Of a stretch of 64,000 nucleotides of DNA, positions 15,713 to 24,961 are shown piece after piece. The DNA comes from Ectopseudomonas mendocina (GTDB taxonomy: Bacteria; Pseudomonadota; Gammaproteobacteria; Pseudomonadales; Pseudomonadaceae): the NCBI RefSeq assembly GCF_016008875.1, contig NZ_JADTQG010000007.1, positions 186,001 through 250,000 on the forward strand. Reading direction: 5' to 3'. Both the position numbers and the translations under genes were made by a program. How positions within the stretch are numbered: position 1 is the stretch's first letter; the number at the start of each line of letters is the position of its first letter. The notes beneath the pieces are model-generated. The model was not told the origin of the DNA, made no database searches, and saw only the letters and a program-made list of their open reading frames with translations.

Positions 15713-15773
15713 GTAGCCCGGATGAAATCCGGGAGCGACTAGCCAGCCATTTCCCGGATTTCATCCGGGCTAC
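15713..15773. repeat. REP pair (convergent palindrome) overlapping the mazG stop
   Basis: GTAGCCCGGATGAAATCCGG (starting 15713) and its reverse complement ending 15773 form a 22-base inverted pair. The TAG stop codon of mazG (15770-15772) lies inside the repeat. Same family as 16604-16664, 29888-29922, 30880-30905, 47508-47529 and 51184-51243. Confidence 0.85.
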
Positions 15774-16588
15774 ATCTTCTCCTGCTTCTTCGCCTCGCCC
15801 CAGAGGGCGTCAAGCTCCTCCAGCGAGCAGCTGTCCAGGCTGCGCCCGGCCTCACGCACGCCTTGCTCGATGAAGCGAAAACGTCGTTCGAACTTGCCAT
15901 TGGCTGCGCGCAGCGCGGCTTCCGGATCGACTTTCAGGTGCCGCGCCAGGTTGGTCACCACGAACAGCAGATCGCCAATTTCCTCGGCCACCGCCTCGGC
16001 ATCGTTCTCGCTCATGGCTTCGAGCACTTCGTCCAACTCTTCGCGCACCTTGTCCACCACCGGCAGCGCCTCAGGCCAGTCGAAGCCGACCTGCGCCGCA
16101 CGCTTCTGCAACTTGGCAGCGCGCGAAAGCGCCGGCAACGCGCTGGGTACATCGTCTAGCAGGGACAGCTGCTCAGGAACCGCGGCCTTTTCTGCGCGCT
16201 CCTGCGCCTTGAGTTCTTCCCAGCGCTGCTTGACCGCGGCCTCCTCCAGCTTCGCCGCATCCGGCGCGCCGTACAGATCACCCTCGGGGAACACATGCGG
16301 GTGGCGGCGGATCAGCTTGGCGGTGATGCCGTCGACCACCTTGGCGAAGTCGAAGCGCCCCTCCTCGCGGGCCAGCTGGCTGTAGTAGACCACCTGGAAC
16401 AGCAGGTCACCCAGCTCGCCGGGCAGGTGATCGAAATCGCCGCGTTCGATGGCATCGGCGACTTCGTAAGCCTCCTCCAGGGTGTAGGGCACGATGCTCG
16501 CGTAGCTCTGCTTGAGGTCCCACGGGCAGCCGTGTTGCGGGTCGCGCAGGCGTGCCATCAGGTGCAGCAGGTCATCGAGTTGGTACAT
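15770..16588 (-). CDS. mazG: Nucleoside triphosphate pyrophosphohydrolase MazG
   Basis: A 272-residue protein with AAGGAG before the ATG at 16588. Two tandem MazG domains: the first has the active-site EEAYEVADAIERGD and GDLLFQVVYYSQLA (about 35-75), the second has EELDEVLEAMSENDAEAVAEEIGDLLF (about 190-220), both with the EExxE...ExxD metal-binding pattern. It hydrolyses NTPs, and in E. coli it limits ppGpp levels during starvation. It follows relA in the same direction, separated by a REP pair. Confidence 0.95.
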   Translation of the reverse strand: MYQLDDLLHLMARLRDPQHGCPWDLKQSYASIVPYTLEEAYEVADAIERGDFDHLPGELGDLLFQVVYYSQLAREEGRFDFAKVVDGITAKLIRRHPHVFPEGDLYGAPDAAKLEEAAVKQRWEELKAQERAEKAAVPEQLSLLDDVPSALPALSRAAKLQKRAAQVGFDWPEALPVVDKVREELDEVLEAMSENDAEAVAEEIGDLLFVVTNLARHLKVDPEAALRAANGKFERRFRFIEQGVREAGRSLDSCSLEELDALWGEAKKQEKM

Positions 16589-16603
16589 AGAACTCCTTGG
16601 AGA

Positions 16604-16664
16604 CGTAGCCCGGATGCAATCCGGGAATGCCTCGTCACACGCCCCGGATTGCATCCGGGCTACG
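16604..16664. repeat. REP pair between relA and mazG
   Basis: CGTAGCCCGGATGCAATCCG starts at 16604 and its reverse complement ends at 16664. It fills the relA-mazG gap and lies just upstream of the mazG ribosome site. Confidence 0.85.
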
Positions 16665-16676
16665 ATTGCTTGCCGT

Positions 16677-18920
16677 TCAACTCACGCGGTGGCGACGCGC
16701 CTCGATGATATTGGGCAACTGGCCGATACGCGCCAGCAGACGGCCGAGCGCATCGAGCCCGGGGATTTCCACGGTGATCGACATGGAGGCGGTGTTGTCC
16801 TCCTTGTCAGAACGCGTATTGACCGCCAGCACGTTGAGCTTCTCGTTGAGCAGCACCTGGGTGACGTCACGCAGCAGGCCGGAACGGTCGTAGGCCTTGA
16901 TGACGATCTCCACCGGGTAGGTCTGCACCGGCACCGGCCCCCAGCTCACCTGGATCATCCGTTCCGGCTCGCGCGCGGTCTGCTGCAGTGCCGTGGGGCA
17001 ATCCTGACGGTGAATGGTGACACCGCGGCCGAGGGTGATGTAACCGACGATGGGGTCGCCCGGCAGCGGCTGGCAGCAGCCGGCCATCTGTGTCAGCAGG
17101 TTGCCGACGCCCTGGATCTGGATATCGCCGCGCTTGCCCGGCTTGAAGCCCTGCGCCTTGCGCGGGATCAACTCGAGCTGCTCGTTGCCGCGCTCCGGCT
17201 CGACCAGTTGCTGCGCCAGGTTGACCGCATGGGCCAGGCGCACGTCGCCAGCGCCCAGGGCCGCGAACAGGTCTTCGGCAGTCTTCAGATTGGCTTTCTC
17301 GGCCAGCTTGTCGAAGTCAGCACCGACCAGTGCCATGCGCGCCAGCTCGCGCTCGAGCAGCTGTTTGCCGGCGGCGACGTTCTGGTCGCGATCCTGCAGC
17401 TTGAACCAGTGGACGATCTTGGCCCGCGCGCGGCTGGTGGTGACGTAGCCCAGGTTGGGGTTGAGCCAGTCGCGGCTTGGCGAGCCCTGTTTGCTGGTGA
17501 TGATCTCCACCTGCTCGCCGGTCTGCAGGCTGTAGGTCAGCGGTACGATGCGGCCGTTGATCTTGGCGCCGCGGCAGTTGTGGCCGATCTCGGTGTGCAC
17601 GCGGTAGGCAAAATCCAGCGGCGTCGCGCCTTTGGGCAGGTCGATGGCGTGGCCGTCGGGAGTGAAGACGTAGACTCGGTCCGGCTCGATATCGACGCGC
17701 AGCTGTTCGGCCAAGCCGCCGATATCACCCAACTCCTCATGCCACTCGATGACCTGACGCAACCAGGAAATCTTCTCTTCATAGTGGTTGGAGCCGGATT
17801 TGACGTCGGTGCCCTTGTAGCGCCAGTGCGCACAGACCCCCAGCTCGGCCTCTTCGTGCATGGCGTGGGTGCGGATCTGCACCTCCAGCACCTTGCCTTC
17901 CGGGCCGAGCACGGCGGTGTGCAGCGAGCGGTAGCCGTTCTCCTTGGGGTTAGCGATGTAGTCGTCGAATTCCTTGGGAATGTGCCGCCACAGGGTATGC
18001 ACGATACCCAGGGTGGTGTAGCAGTCGCGCACCTCCGGCACCAGCACACGCACCGCGCGTACGTCGTAGATCTGGCTGAACTGCAGGCCCTTGCGCTGCA
18101 TCTTGCGCCAGATCGAATAGATGTGTTTCGCCCGGCCGCTGATGTCGGCCTTGATGCCGGTGGCTTCCAGCTCCTGGCGCAGATGGTCCATGGCGTCGTT
18201 GATGTACTGCTCGCGGTCCAGGCGACGCTCGTGCAGCAGCTTGGCGATCTGTTTGTACTGCTCCGGCTCCAAGTAGCGGAAGGACAGATCCTCCAGCTCC
18301 CACTTGATATGGCCGATGCCAAGGCGGTGGGCCAGCGGCGCATAAATGTCGAATACCTCGCGCGCCACGCGCTGGCGCTTCTCTTCGTCGGCTTCCTTGA
18401 CCGCGCGGATGGCGCAGGTGCGCTCGGCCAGCTTGATCAGTGCCACACGCACGTCGTCGACCATGGCCACGAGCATCTTGCGCAGGTTCTCCACCTGCGT
18501 CTGCGAGCCGACCACTACCGACTCGCGCGGGTTGATACTGGCGCTGATCGCCGCCATGCGCAGCACGCCTTCGATCAGCTTGGCCACCACCGGGCCGAAA
18601 CGCTGGTGCACCGCGGCCAGGGTGATCTTGCCCTCGCGTACGCCGCGATAAATGATCGCCGCAACCAGCGAATCCTGATCGAGCTTGAGATCGGCGAGAA
18701 TTTCCGCGATGTCGAGGCCGGCGCGGAATGTCGACGCGCCCTCGCTCCAGTGATGCTCGGTGGTGTTGGCCTGCTGCTCCAGATCGCGGGCGAATTCACA
18801 GGCCTCGTGCAGGGCCTGACGATCCAACGCCGGATCGACGCGGGTGACATGATCCAACCAGGCCTCGAGGTTGATGCTGCCGTCATCGTTGATCGGCTGA
18901 TGCGCTCTCACCTGAACCAT
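16677..18920 (-). CDS. relA: GTP pyrophosphokinase RelA
   Basis: A 747-residue protein, the usual Pseudomonas RelA length, starting MVQVRAHQPINDDGS with AAGG upstream. The N-terminal hydrolase-like domain is degenerate (AAIIYRGVREG where SpoT has the HD motif). The synthetase domain has KEFDDYIANPKENGYRSLHT, and the EFDD form marks RelA rather than SpoT. TGS (VYVFTPDGHAIDLPKGATPLDFAYRVH, about 405-470), zinc-finger-like and C-terminal ACT domains follow. It makes (p)ppGpp on ribosomes stalled by uncharged tRNA. It lies between rlmD and mazG. Confidence 0.96.
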   Translation of the reverse strand: MVQVRAHQPINDDGSINLEAWLDHVTRVDPALDRQALHEACEFARDLEQQANTTEHHWSEGASTFRAGLDIAEILADLKLDQDSLVAAIIYRGVREGKITLAAVHQRFGPVVAKLIEGVLRMAAISASINPRESVVVGSQTQVENLRKMLVAMVDDVRVALIKLAERTCAIRAVKEADEEKRQRVAREVFDIYAPLAHRLGIGHIKWELEDLSFRYLEPEQYKQIAKLLHERRLDREQYINDAMDHLRQELEATGIKADISGRAKHIYSIWRKMQRKGLQFSQIYDVRAVRVLVPEVRDCYTTLGIVHTLWRHIPKEFDDYIANPKENGYRSLHTAVLGPEGKVLEVQIRTHAMHEEAELGVCAHWRYKGTDVKSGSNHYEEKISWLRQVIEWHEELGDIGGLAEQLRVDIEPDRVYVFTPDGHAIDLPKGATPLDFAYRVHTEIGHNCRGAKINGRIVPLTYSLQTGEQVEIITSKQGSPSRDWLNPNLGYVTTSRARAKIVHWFKLQDRDQNVAAGKQLLERELARMALVGADFDKLAEKANLKTAEDLFAALGAGDVRLAHAVNLAQQLVEPERGNEQLELIPRKAQGFKPGKRGDIQIQGVGNLLTQMAGCCQPLPGDPIVGYITLGRGVTIHRQDCPTALQQTAREPERMIQVSWGPVPVQTYPVEIVIKAYDRSGLLRDVTQVLLNEKLNVLAVNTRSDKEDNTASMSITVEIPGLDALGRLLARIGQLPNIIEARRHRVS

Positions 18921-19052
18921 CGTCTTACCTTCCCTACGGTGCGTATAGATCACACCGAGCAGTCGCCGGCCTTCTCTGAGCCGGTCGGATTAACTGAAAG
19001 GATGCGCATCCTGCACACCCCTGCGGTACCGAACGTACCGCTTTGCCCAGAC

Positions 19053-20411
19053 CTAAGCCTCGGGTTTCTCGAACAGTGCCATGGCCTCGACATGCGCCGT
19101 TTGCGCGAACATGTCGAGAATCCCGGCGCGGCGTAGGCGATAGCCCTGCTGCGCCAACTCGGCGGCGTCGCGCGCCAAGGTGGTCGGGTTGCAGGATACA
19201 TAGACCAGACGCCGCGCGCCCAGCTCACCCATCCCACGTACCACCTCCAGCGCCCCGTCACGCGGCGGGTCGAGCAGCACCGCAGCGAAACCGCCGCGCG
19301 CCCAGGCCTCATTGGCCAGCGGGTTGGACAGGTCGGCACGATAAAAGTGCGCATTGCCCAAACCATTGTTTCGCGCGTTGGCTGCCGCGCGCTGCACCAT
19401 CGCCTCGACGCCCTCCACGGCCACCACTTCAGCCGCCTGACGGGCCAACGGCAGGGCGAAGTTGCCCAGGCCGCAGAACAGATCCAGCACCCGCTCGCCA
19501 GGCTGCACTGCCAACCAGTCTAGCGCCTGAGCGACCATGGCCTCGTTGACCAGACCATTGACCTGTACGAAATCACCCGGACGGTAGGCCAGTTGCAGTT
19601 GCCAGCGCTGCAACTCGAAGCCCAACTCGGCGGACGGATCCTCCGGCTCGGGCTGGCCTTCGCCCTGCAGCCACAGCTGCGCGCGGTGCTCAAGACAGAA
19701 CATGCGCAGGCGGTTCAGATCAGCCTCTGTCAGCGCGATGGTGTGGCGCAGCAGCAACGCTTCGGCCGTGCCGCTGAATAGCTCGACGTGGCCAACTGCC
19801 CGTGGTTTTTCCAGGCTGCGCAGCAACGCCGGCAAGGCGTTGAAAATAGGCTGCAAGGGCTGTACCAGCACAGGGCACTCATCGATGGCGACGATGTCCT
19901 GGCTGGCTTCAGCACGGAAGCCAACCTGCAGCTGGCGCGCCTTGGCATCCCAGCGCACGGCGACGCGCGCACGGCGGCGGTAACCCAGCTCTGGGCCCGT
20001 CAACGGCGCTGCCCACTCGTCTGGTTGGATACCGCCCAGACGGGACAGCTGCTCGGCCAGCGTGCGCTGTTTCAGGGCAAGCTGCTCGGCATGCGGCATG
20101 TGCTGGAGGTTGCAACCGCCGCAGCGGTCGGCATGAATGCAAGGCGCCTCTCGGCGCTCGCTACTGGCGGTGATGATGCGTTCGGCGCGCGCTTCGATGG
20201 TTTGGCTGCGGGCGCTGAGCACCCGCGCCTCGACCTGCTCACCGGCCAGGGCGCCGCTGACGAACCAGGTGCGCCCGCCTTCGAAGGCGATGCCGCGACC
20301 GTCGCCGGCCAGACGCTCGATGGCGAGCTTCTGCTTCTTGCCGACCGGAACCTGCGCCGCGCGACTGCCGCCGCTGGGCTGAAAGCGCAGGTTGGAGCTG
20401 CGTCTGGCCAT
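19053..20411 (-). CDS. rlmD: 23S rRNA (uracil-1939-C5) methyltransferase RlmD
   Basis: A 452-residue protein whose ATG overlaps the cysM stop (TGATG). The N-terminal TRAM-like domain (about 20-80) is followed by the iron-sulfur cysteines in [15 protein letters not shown] (about 90-105). The SAM-binding domain has [15 protein letters not shown], and the catalytic cysteine is in [13 protein letters not shown] (about 405-417). It methylates U1939 of 23S rRNA. Conserved cysM-rlmD-relA order in Pseudomonas. Confidence 0.95.
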   Translation of the reverse strand: MARRSSNLRFQPSGGSRAAQVPVGKKQKLAIERLAGDGRGIAFEGGRTWFVSGALAGEQVEARVLSARSQTIEARAERIITASSERREAPCIHADRCGGCNLQHMPHAEQLALKQRTLAEQLSRLGGIQPDEWAAPLTGPELGYRRRARVAVRWDAKARQLQVGFRAEASQDIVAIDECPVLVQPLQPIFNALPALLRSLEKPRAVGHVELFSGTAEALLLRHTIALTEADLNRLRMFCLEHRAQLWLQGEGQPEPEDPSAELGFELQRWQLQLAYRPGDFVQVNGLVNEAMVAQALDWLAVQPGERVLDLFCGLGNFALPLARQAAEVVAVEGVEAMVQRAAANARNNGLGNAHFYRADLSNPLANEAWARGGFAAVLLDPPRDGALEVVRGMGELGARRLVYVSCNPTTLARDAAELAQQGYRLRRAGILDMFAQTAHVEAMALFEKPEA

Positions 20412-21316
20412 CAGTGCGCCGGTTCTTGGTAAATGCCGGTGGAAAGGTAGCGGTCGCCGCGGTCGCAGATGATCGCCACCAGCACCGCGTTTTCCACCTG
20501 CTGCGACAGGCGCAGCATGCCGGCCACCGAGCCGCCGGAGGACACGCCGCAGAAGATGCCCTCTTCGCGTGCCAGACGACGCATGACGTGCTCGGCCTCG
20601 GCCTGGCCCATGTCCATCACCTGGTCGACCCGTTCGGCCTGATAGATTTTCGGCAGATACTCCTCGGGCCAGCGGCGGATGCCGGGAATGGCCGAGCCTT
20701 CCTGCGGCTGCAGGCCGACGATCTGGATCGCCGGGTTCTGCTCCTTAAGATAGCGCGAGGTGCCCATGATGGTGCCGGTGGTGCCCATGGAGCTGATGAA
20801 ATGGGTGATGGTGCCGCCGGTCTGACGCCAGATCTCCGGGCCGGTACCGCTGTAGTGCGCCTCGGGGTTGTCGCCGTTGGCGAACTGGTCGAGCACCTTG
20901 CCGCGGCCTTCGGCCTGCAGTTTTTCGGCCAGATCGCGCGCACCTTCCATGCCCTCCTCCTTGCTGACCAGGATCAGCTCGGCGCCATAGGCGGTCATCG
21001 CCCACTTGCGCTCGGCGGTGGAGTTGTCCGGCATGATCAGGATCATCTTGTAACCCTTGATCGCCGCGGCCATGGCCAGGGCGATGCCGGTGTTGCCGCT
21101 GGTCGCCTCGATCAGGGTATCGCCGGGCACGATGGCACCACGCAGTTCGGCGCGATCGATCATCGACAACGCCGGGCGGTCCTTGACCGAACCGGCCGGG
21201 TTGTTGCCTTCCAGCTTGACCAGCAGGGTGTTGCTGGTGTCGCCGCCCAGGCGTTGCAGGCGTACCAGGGGGGTATTGCCAATGCAGTCGGCAATGGTAG
21301 GAAATTGCAGGGTCAT
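20411..21316 (-). CDS. cysM: Cysteine synthase CysM
   Basis: A 301-residue PLP enzyme. The PLP lysine is in [15 protein letters not shown] (K45), the phosphate-binding loop is TSGNTG (about 69-74), and [11 protein letters not shown] near residue 260 completes the PLP site. Length and the PDNSTAERK segment fit CysM (cysteine synthase B) rather than CysK. It condenses O-acetylserine with sulfide or thiosulfate. First gene of the cysM-rlmD-relA run. Confidence 0.95.
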   Translation of the reverse strand: MTLQFPTIADCIGNTPLVRLQRLGGDTSNTLLVKLEGNNPAGSVKDRPALSMIDRAELRGAIVPGDTLIEATSGNTGIALAMAAAIKGYKMILIMPDNSTAERKWAMTAYGAELILVSKEEGMEGARDLAEKLQAEGRGKVLDQFANGDNPEAHYSGTGPEIWRQTGGTITHFISSMGTTGTIMGTSRYLKEQNPAIQIVGLQPQEGSAIPGIRRWPEEYLPKIYQAERVDQVMDMGQAEAEHVMRRLAREEGIFCGVSSGGSVAGMLRLSQQVENAVLVAIICDRGDRYLSTGIYQEPAH

Positions 21317-21475
21317 GGGTCGCTCGAATCCAGACTGACGCGAAGGGGCGTCATGATACGCCGAACCCAGGGCTTCATCACGCCATGATCGGTTTCAGGG
21401 CGTGATCGGACCTTAGCCCGGCTGCAGTTGGCAGTGACCGAGCACTGCCAACCGCAGTCGAGTAAAGCCACGTCC

Positions 21476-22438
21476 TTATTGCACGGCGGCAAAATCCTTC
21501 AGGGTGTTCATCAGCCCCTGGTAGCCACCAGTGGCGATGTACCAGGTAGCCGGCTCGAGATAGAACACCTTGTCCTGCTGCCAGGCCGTGCTGGCCGCGA
21601 CACCTGCATGTTTGCCCAGGGTTTCGGCGCCCTTGCCTTCACCACCGGTGGCCGCACCACGGTCGAGCACCACCAGCCGCTGCGGCTGCTCTTTCAACGC
21701 TGCATCCAGACGCACCTTCTGCCGCTCACGCAATTGCCTGGCCTCGGGCGAATCCGGCGCTGGGCGCCCCTGCGCGACGCTCGCCGGGTCGACCGCCTCG
21801 ACCACCGGACGAGTACCCAGCACTTCGTTGAGCATGCCGAATCGCTCGCCCGGCGCGTGCAGCATCAGCGCATCGTTGATGGTGAACAGGGTCAGAGAGC
21901 TCTGGCCGGCAGTCTTGGCATGAACCGCAGCCAGCTCCTTGCCCAATTGCGCCTCGAGCTGCGCAGCCTGCTCCTGCTTGTCGAAGATCTCGCCCAGCAG
22001 CTTCAGATTGCCGCGCACGCCGGCCAGAAACTGGTCTGGCGCGATGCTCAGGTCGATGGTCGGCGCCAGCGCCGAGAGCGTCTCGAACTGATTGCTGGAG
22101 CGGCCGCCAATGATGATCAGGTCAGGTTTGAGCGCTTCCAGCGCGGCCTGGTTCGGCTCGAACAGGGTGCCGATGTTGACGGTCTCGCGCCCGGCGTATT
22201 GCGCTTTCAGGTAAGCCGGCCCGGCCATCTGCGGCACGCCGGCGGCAGCGATGCCCAGGGCGTCGAGCGTGTCGAGCACGCCCAGATCGAATACGGCGAC
22301 GCGCTTGGGCGCCTCGTCCAGCGTCAGGCTGCCCTGGCCATGTTCAATGGCCAGCGGGTAGGCGGCGTGGGCCGATACGGCGCACATCAGCGCGCCAAGG
22401 TGCAGCAGGTTCGTCAGGGTACGCTTGAATAGCGTCAT
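21476..22438 (-). CDS. Siderophore ABC transporter periplasmic binding protein
   Basis: A 320-residue protein from the ATG at 22438 with GAGGA upstream. The signal peptide (about 1-24) ends SAHA. The TroA/FepB-type fold is shown by PKRVAVFDLGVLDTLDALGI at the N-terminus, LKPDLIIIGGRSSNQFETLSALAPTIDL, and the C-terminal FYLEPATWYIATGGYQGL. No lipobox. It follows pirA by about 110 bases, so it probably binds ferric catecholate siderophore in the periplasm. No permease or ATPase genes are adjacent. Confidence 0.88.
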   Translation of the reverse strand: MTLFKRTLTNLLHLGALMCAVSAHAAYPLAIEHGQGSLTLDEAPKRVAVFDLGVLDTLDALGIAAAGVPQMAGPAYLKAQYAGRETVNIGTLFEPNQAALEALKPDLIIIGGRSSNQFETLSALAPTIDLSIAPDQFLAGVRGNLKLLGEIFDKQEQAAQLEAQLGKELAAVHAKTAGQSSLTLFTINDALMLHAPGERFGMLNEVLGTRPVVEAVDPASVAQGRPAPDSPEARQLRERQKVRLDAALKEQPQRLVVLDRGAATGGEGKGAETLGKHAGVAASTAWQQDKVFYLEPATWYIATGGYQGLMNTLKDFAAVQ

Positions 22439-22546
22439 ATCGCTTTCCTCGTTTTTCTCGATGGGGGTCATGTCCGACGCCGTGCCAGCGCCGGAAACGA
22501 GTTGCAAAAGGCCGCCAGCATCGGCGACCTGGCCAATGCGCAGGGG

Positions 22547-24631
22547 TCAGAAGCTCTGGGTCACACCGAACACGTAGCGCCTGCCGTCGAGGTTGTAGGC
22601 GTAGTCATCGTCGGTGGTGACTTCCTTGTTGGTGACGTTGTAAACGCCGAACTTCAGGCTGAGATCCCGGGTTGGCCGGTACACCAGGCCGACGTCGGCG
22701 AAGGTGTAGGACGGGTAGGTCACGCCGTTGCTGGAGGCACCGCTGGTGCCGGTCTGCCAGCGCCCGGACGTCTCGCCCCGGTAGTTGACCTGGGTCCAGA
22801 GGTTCAGCTTCTCCGTCGCCTGCCAGTCCAGCGACACGTTGAACATGTGCTTGGCCATGTCGTTGAGCGGCTCGCCCTTGTACTGGCCGGACTTCTGCTC
22901 CGTGCTGGTGTAGGTGTAGCTGTGGCGGTACATCAGGTTGTCGAGAAGCTGGTAATCCAGGGTGAACTCGACGCCCCGGAGCTCGGCCTTGTCCACGTTC
23001 TCGTAGGCGGTGTAGCCGAACTGGTGTGCCGGGTAGTTGGTGCCGTTGTAGACGCAGGGCACGTTCGGCTCGCAGATTCGGCCAGTGCGGTTGATCTTGT
23101 CCTTGTAGTCGGTCTGGTAGACGGTCAACGTGGTGTTGAGGCCCAGATCGAAGTTCTCGTAACCGATGCCGAGCTCGCGGTTGAGGCTGGTTTCCGGCGT
23201 GAGATCGGGGTTGCCGATGATCACGCCGCCGCGGGAGGTGGAGCCGAAATCGGTTGCGGCCTGACGCAGGCTCGGCGCCTTGTAGCCGGACGTCACGCCA
23301 CCCTTGAGGGTGAAGTTGTCGTTGATTCGGTAGACCGCATACGCCTTGGGGCTGAACTCGCTGCCGTAGGCCTGGTTGTCGTCGAAGCGGCCGCTGAGAG
23401 TCAGGGTCAGGTCGTCGGTCAGGCTCCAGTTGTCCTCCAGAAACAGGGAGTTCTGGTAGCGGTCCATCTCCACAACGGCGTTGGCATCGGCCACCACGGG
23501 CTCGCGCAAACCACTGCTGGCGCCGTCCTCGAGCTTCTCGTACTTGTGGGTCAGGCCGCCGGTCAGAGCGTGCGAGCCAATGAAGTAGGTCGCCTGGGTG
23601 TTGGCGGTCAGCACGCCGTATTCGATGCCGTTGCCGGTGGTCGCGTTGAGGCGACTGAGGTTTTCCGAGTGGTCGTAGTTGATGTAGCTGTCGGTGAGCA
23701 GATTGTCGTAGCGGCCTTCATGGGTGAGCGCGTAGGTCCGCTGGATGGAGTCGGCGAAGCTCGGCTCGTCGGCCTGCGGCAGGCTCCTGCCGGGATTGGC
23801 CCAGCGCCGCTGGCGCCCCTCGTTGTAGTACATGGTGACGAGGTTTTGCTCATTGATGTTCCAGCCCAGCTTGCCGCCAGCGTTGCTTCTTCTGTAGCGC
23901 GGGTCGGTGGCGCCACTGTCGTCCAGGCCGGCAAGGTGGCTTTCGTCCTGATTCAGAAAGGAGCCGTTGAGCTGCAGGGAAAGCACGTCATGGATCAGCG
24001 GCGCATTGAGGTACGCGCTGGTCTGGTAGCCGTCCTCGTTGACCTTGTTGGCGCTGTCGGCCAGCGAATATTCGCCGGTGATACTGCCGCTGAACTCGTT
24101 GCGGACCTTCTTGGTGATGATGTTGACCACCCCGCCCATGGCGTCGGAGCCATACAGCGAGGACGCCGGGCCGCGGATGACTTCGATGCGTTCGATGGCC
24201 TCGATGGGCGGCAGGAAGTTGATCGGCGTACCGTTCTGGGTACCGTTCAGGCCGAAGGCATCGTTGCCCTGCATCGGCCTTCCGTCGATCAGAAACAGCG
24301 TGTAGCCGGACGTCATGCCGCGGATCTGGATCGAGCGCTCCACCCCGCCACCGGCAATCTGCACCCCAGCCACATTCTTCAGTGCATCGGTCACATCGGT
24401 GTAGGAGCGCTTCTTCAACTCCTCGGCAGAGATGACGGTGATGGCGGCAGGCGCATCCTTGACGCTTTGCTCGAAGCCCGTGGCGGTGACGACTACCGCT
24501 CCGAGTTCCAGTTGCTCGGCCTTTTCCTCGGCTACCGCCGAACAGGCCAACGAGGCCAGCGTGACGGCCAGCAAAGTTTTCTCGAATCGAGGACGAGACG
24601 AGGCAACGAGACGTCGCGTGTTGAGTGACAT
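22547..24631 (-). CDS. pirA: TonB-dependent ferric enterobactin receptor PirA
   Basis: A 694-residue outer-membrane receptor starting MSLNTRRLVASS, with GGAG eight bases upstream. The signal peptide ends near SAVAEE. The TonB box region is LGAVVVTATGFEQSVKDAPA, the plug domain has SIQIRGMTSGYTLFLIDGRPMQ and RIEVIRGPASSLYGSDAMGGVVNI, and the barrel ends YVFGVTQSF with a terminal Phe. It belongs to the FepA/PfeA/PirA catecholate group. The pirR-pirS-pirA order matches P. aeruginosa. Likely induced by iron limitation and by enterobactin through PirRS. Confidence 0.9.
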   Translation of the reverse strand: MSLNTRRLVASSRPRFEKTLLAVTLASLACSAVAEEKAEQLELGAVVVTATGFEQSVKDAPAAITVISAEELKKRSYTDVTDALKNVAGVQIAGGGVERSIQIRGMTSGYTLFLIDGRPMQGNDAFGLNGTQNGTPINFLPPIEAIERIEVIRGPASSLYGSDAMGGVVNIITKKVRNEFSGSITGEYSLADSANKVNEDGYQTSAYLNAPLIHDVLSLQLNGSFLNQDESHLAGLDDSGATDPRYRRSNAGGKLGWNINEQNLVTMYYNEGRQRRWANPGRSLPQADEPSFADSIQRTYALTHEGRYDNLLTDSYINYDHSENLSRLNATTGNGIEYGVLTANTQATYFIGSHALTGGLTHKYEKLEDGASSGLREPVVADANAVVEMDRYQNSLFLEDNWSLTDDLTLTLSGRFDDNQAYGSEFSPKAYAVYRINDNFTLKGGVTSGYKAPSLRQAATDFGSTSRGGVIIGNPDLTPETSLNRELGIGYENFDLGLNTTLTVYQTDYKDKINRTGRICEPNVPCVYNGTNYPAHQFGYTAYENVDKAELRGVEFTLDYQLLDNLMYRHSYTYTSTEQKSGQYKGEPLNDMAKHMFNVSLDWQATEKLNLWTQVNYRGETSGRWQTGTSGASSNGVTYPSYTFADVGLVYRPTRDLSLKFGVYNVTNKEVTTDDDYAYNLDGRRYVFGVTQSF

Positions 24632-24961
24632 GTAGTGGCTCCCAGTGATCGAGGTGAGTCGAGTTGTCGGCTGGGCCGCCAGCAGCCGTCCGAACAGGAA
24701 CTCGAATCCCTGCACGCTCCCGGACACAGGCTGGGCTGACAGACCCGTGCGAACCAGCAACGCAGGCGTCACCACGACAAGCGGCAACAGCCAGCGGTGA
24801 TGACCGCAACCAAACGAAAGGGGCCTGACAAAGCCACGGACGGCCAGATGCACCATCGGGAGCGAGCGCACCTGGAAAAGGGGACGCCACTATTTGCCGG
24901 CCCTCTCGGGTCAGGCGCAAATAGTAAGAATTTACATTTGAGAGTAAATCTAATTTACGAA
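24632..24961. promoter_or_regulatory. pirA upstream region with AT-rich PirR-type operator candidate
   Basis: 330 bases between pirS and pirA with no gene. A perfect palindrome GTAAAT-CTA-ATTTAC (24944-24958) and a direct repeat AATTTAC (24929-24935 and 24952-24958, 23 bases apart) stand out in otherwise GC-rich DNA. Direct repeats about two helical turns apart suit an OmpR-type regulator such as PirR. They are about 300 bases from the pirA start, implying a long leader or a distal site. Confidence 0.45.

Noticed and set aside
16512-19136. 874-codon plus-strand frame across relA
   Set aside because: It is the antisense shadow of relA, whose protein has clear RelA motifs in the opposite strand; GC-rich codon bias keeps the reverse frame open.
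22502-24628. 708-codon plus-strand frame across pirA
   Set aside because: Antisense shadow of the TonB receptor gene; Val/Gly/Ala-rich translation with no domain.
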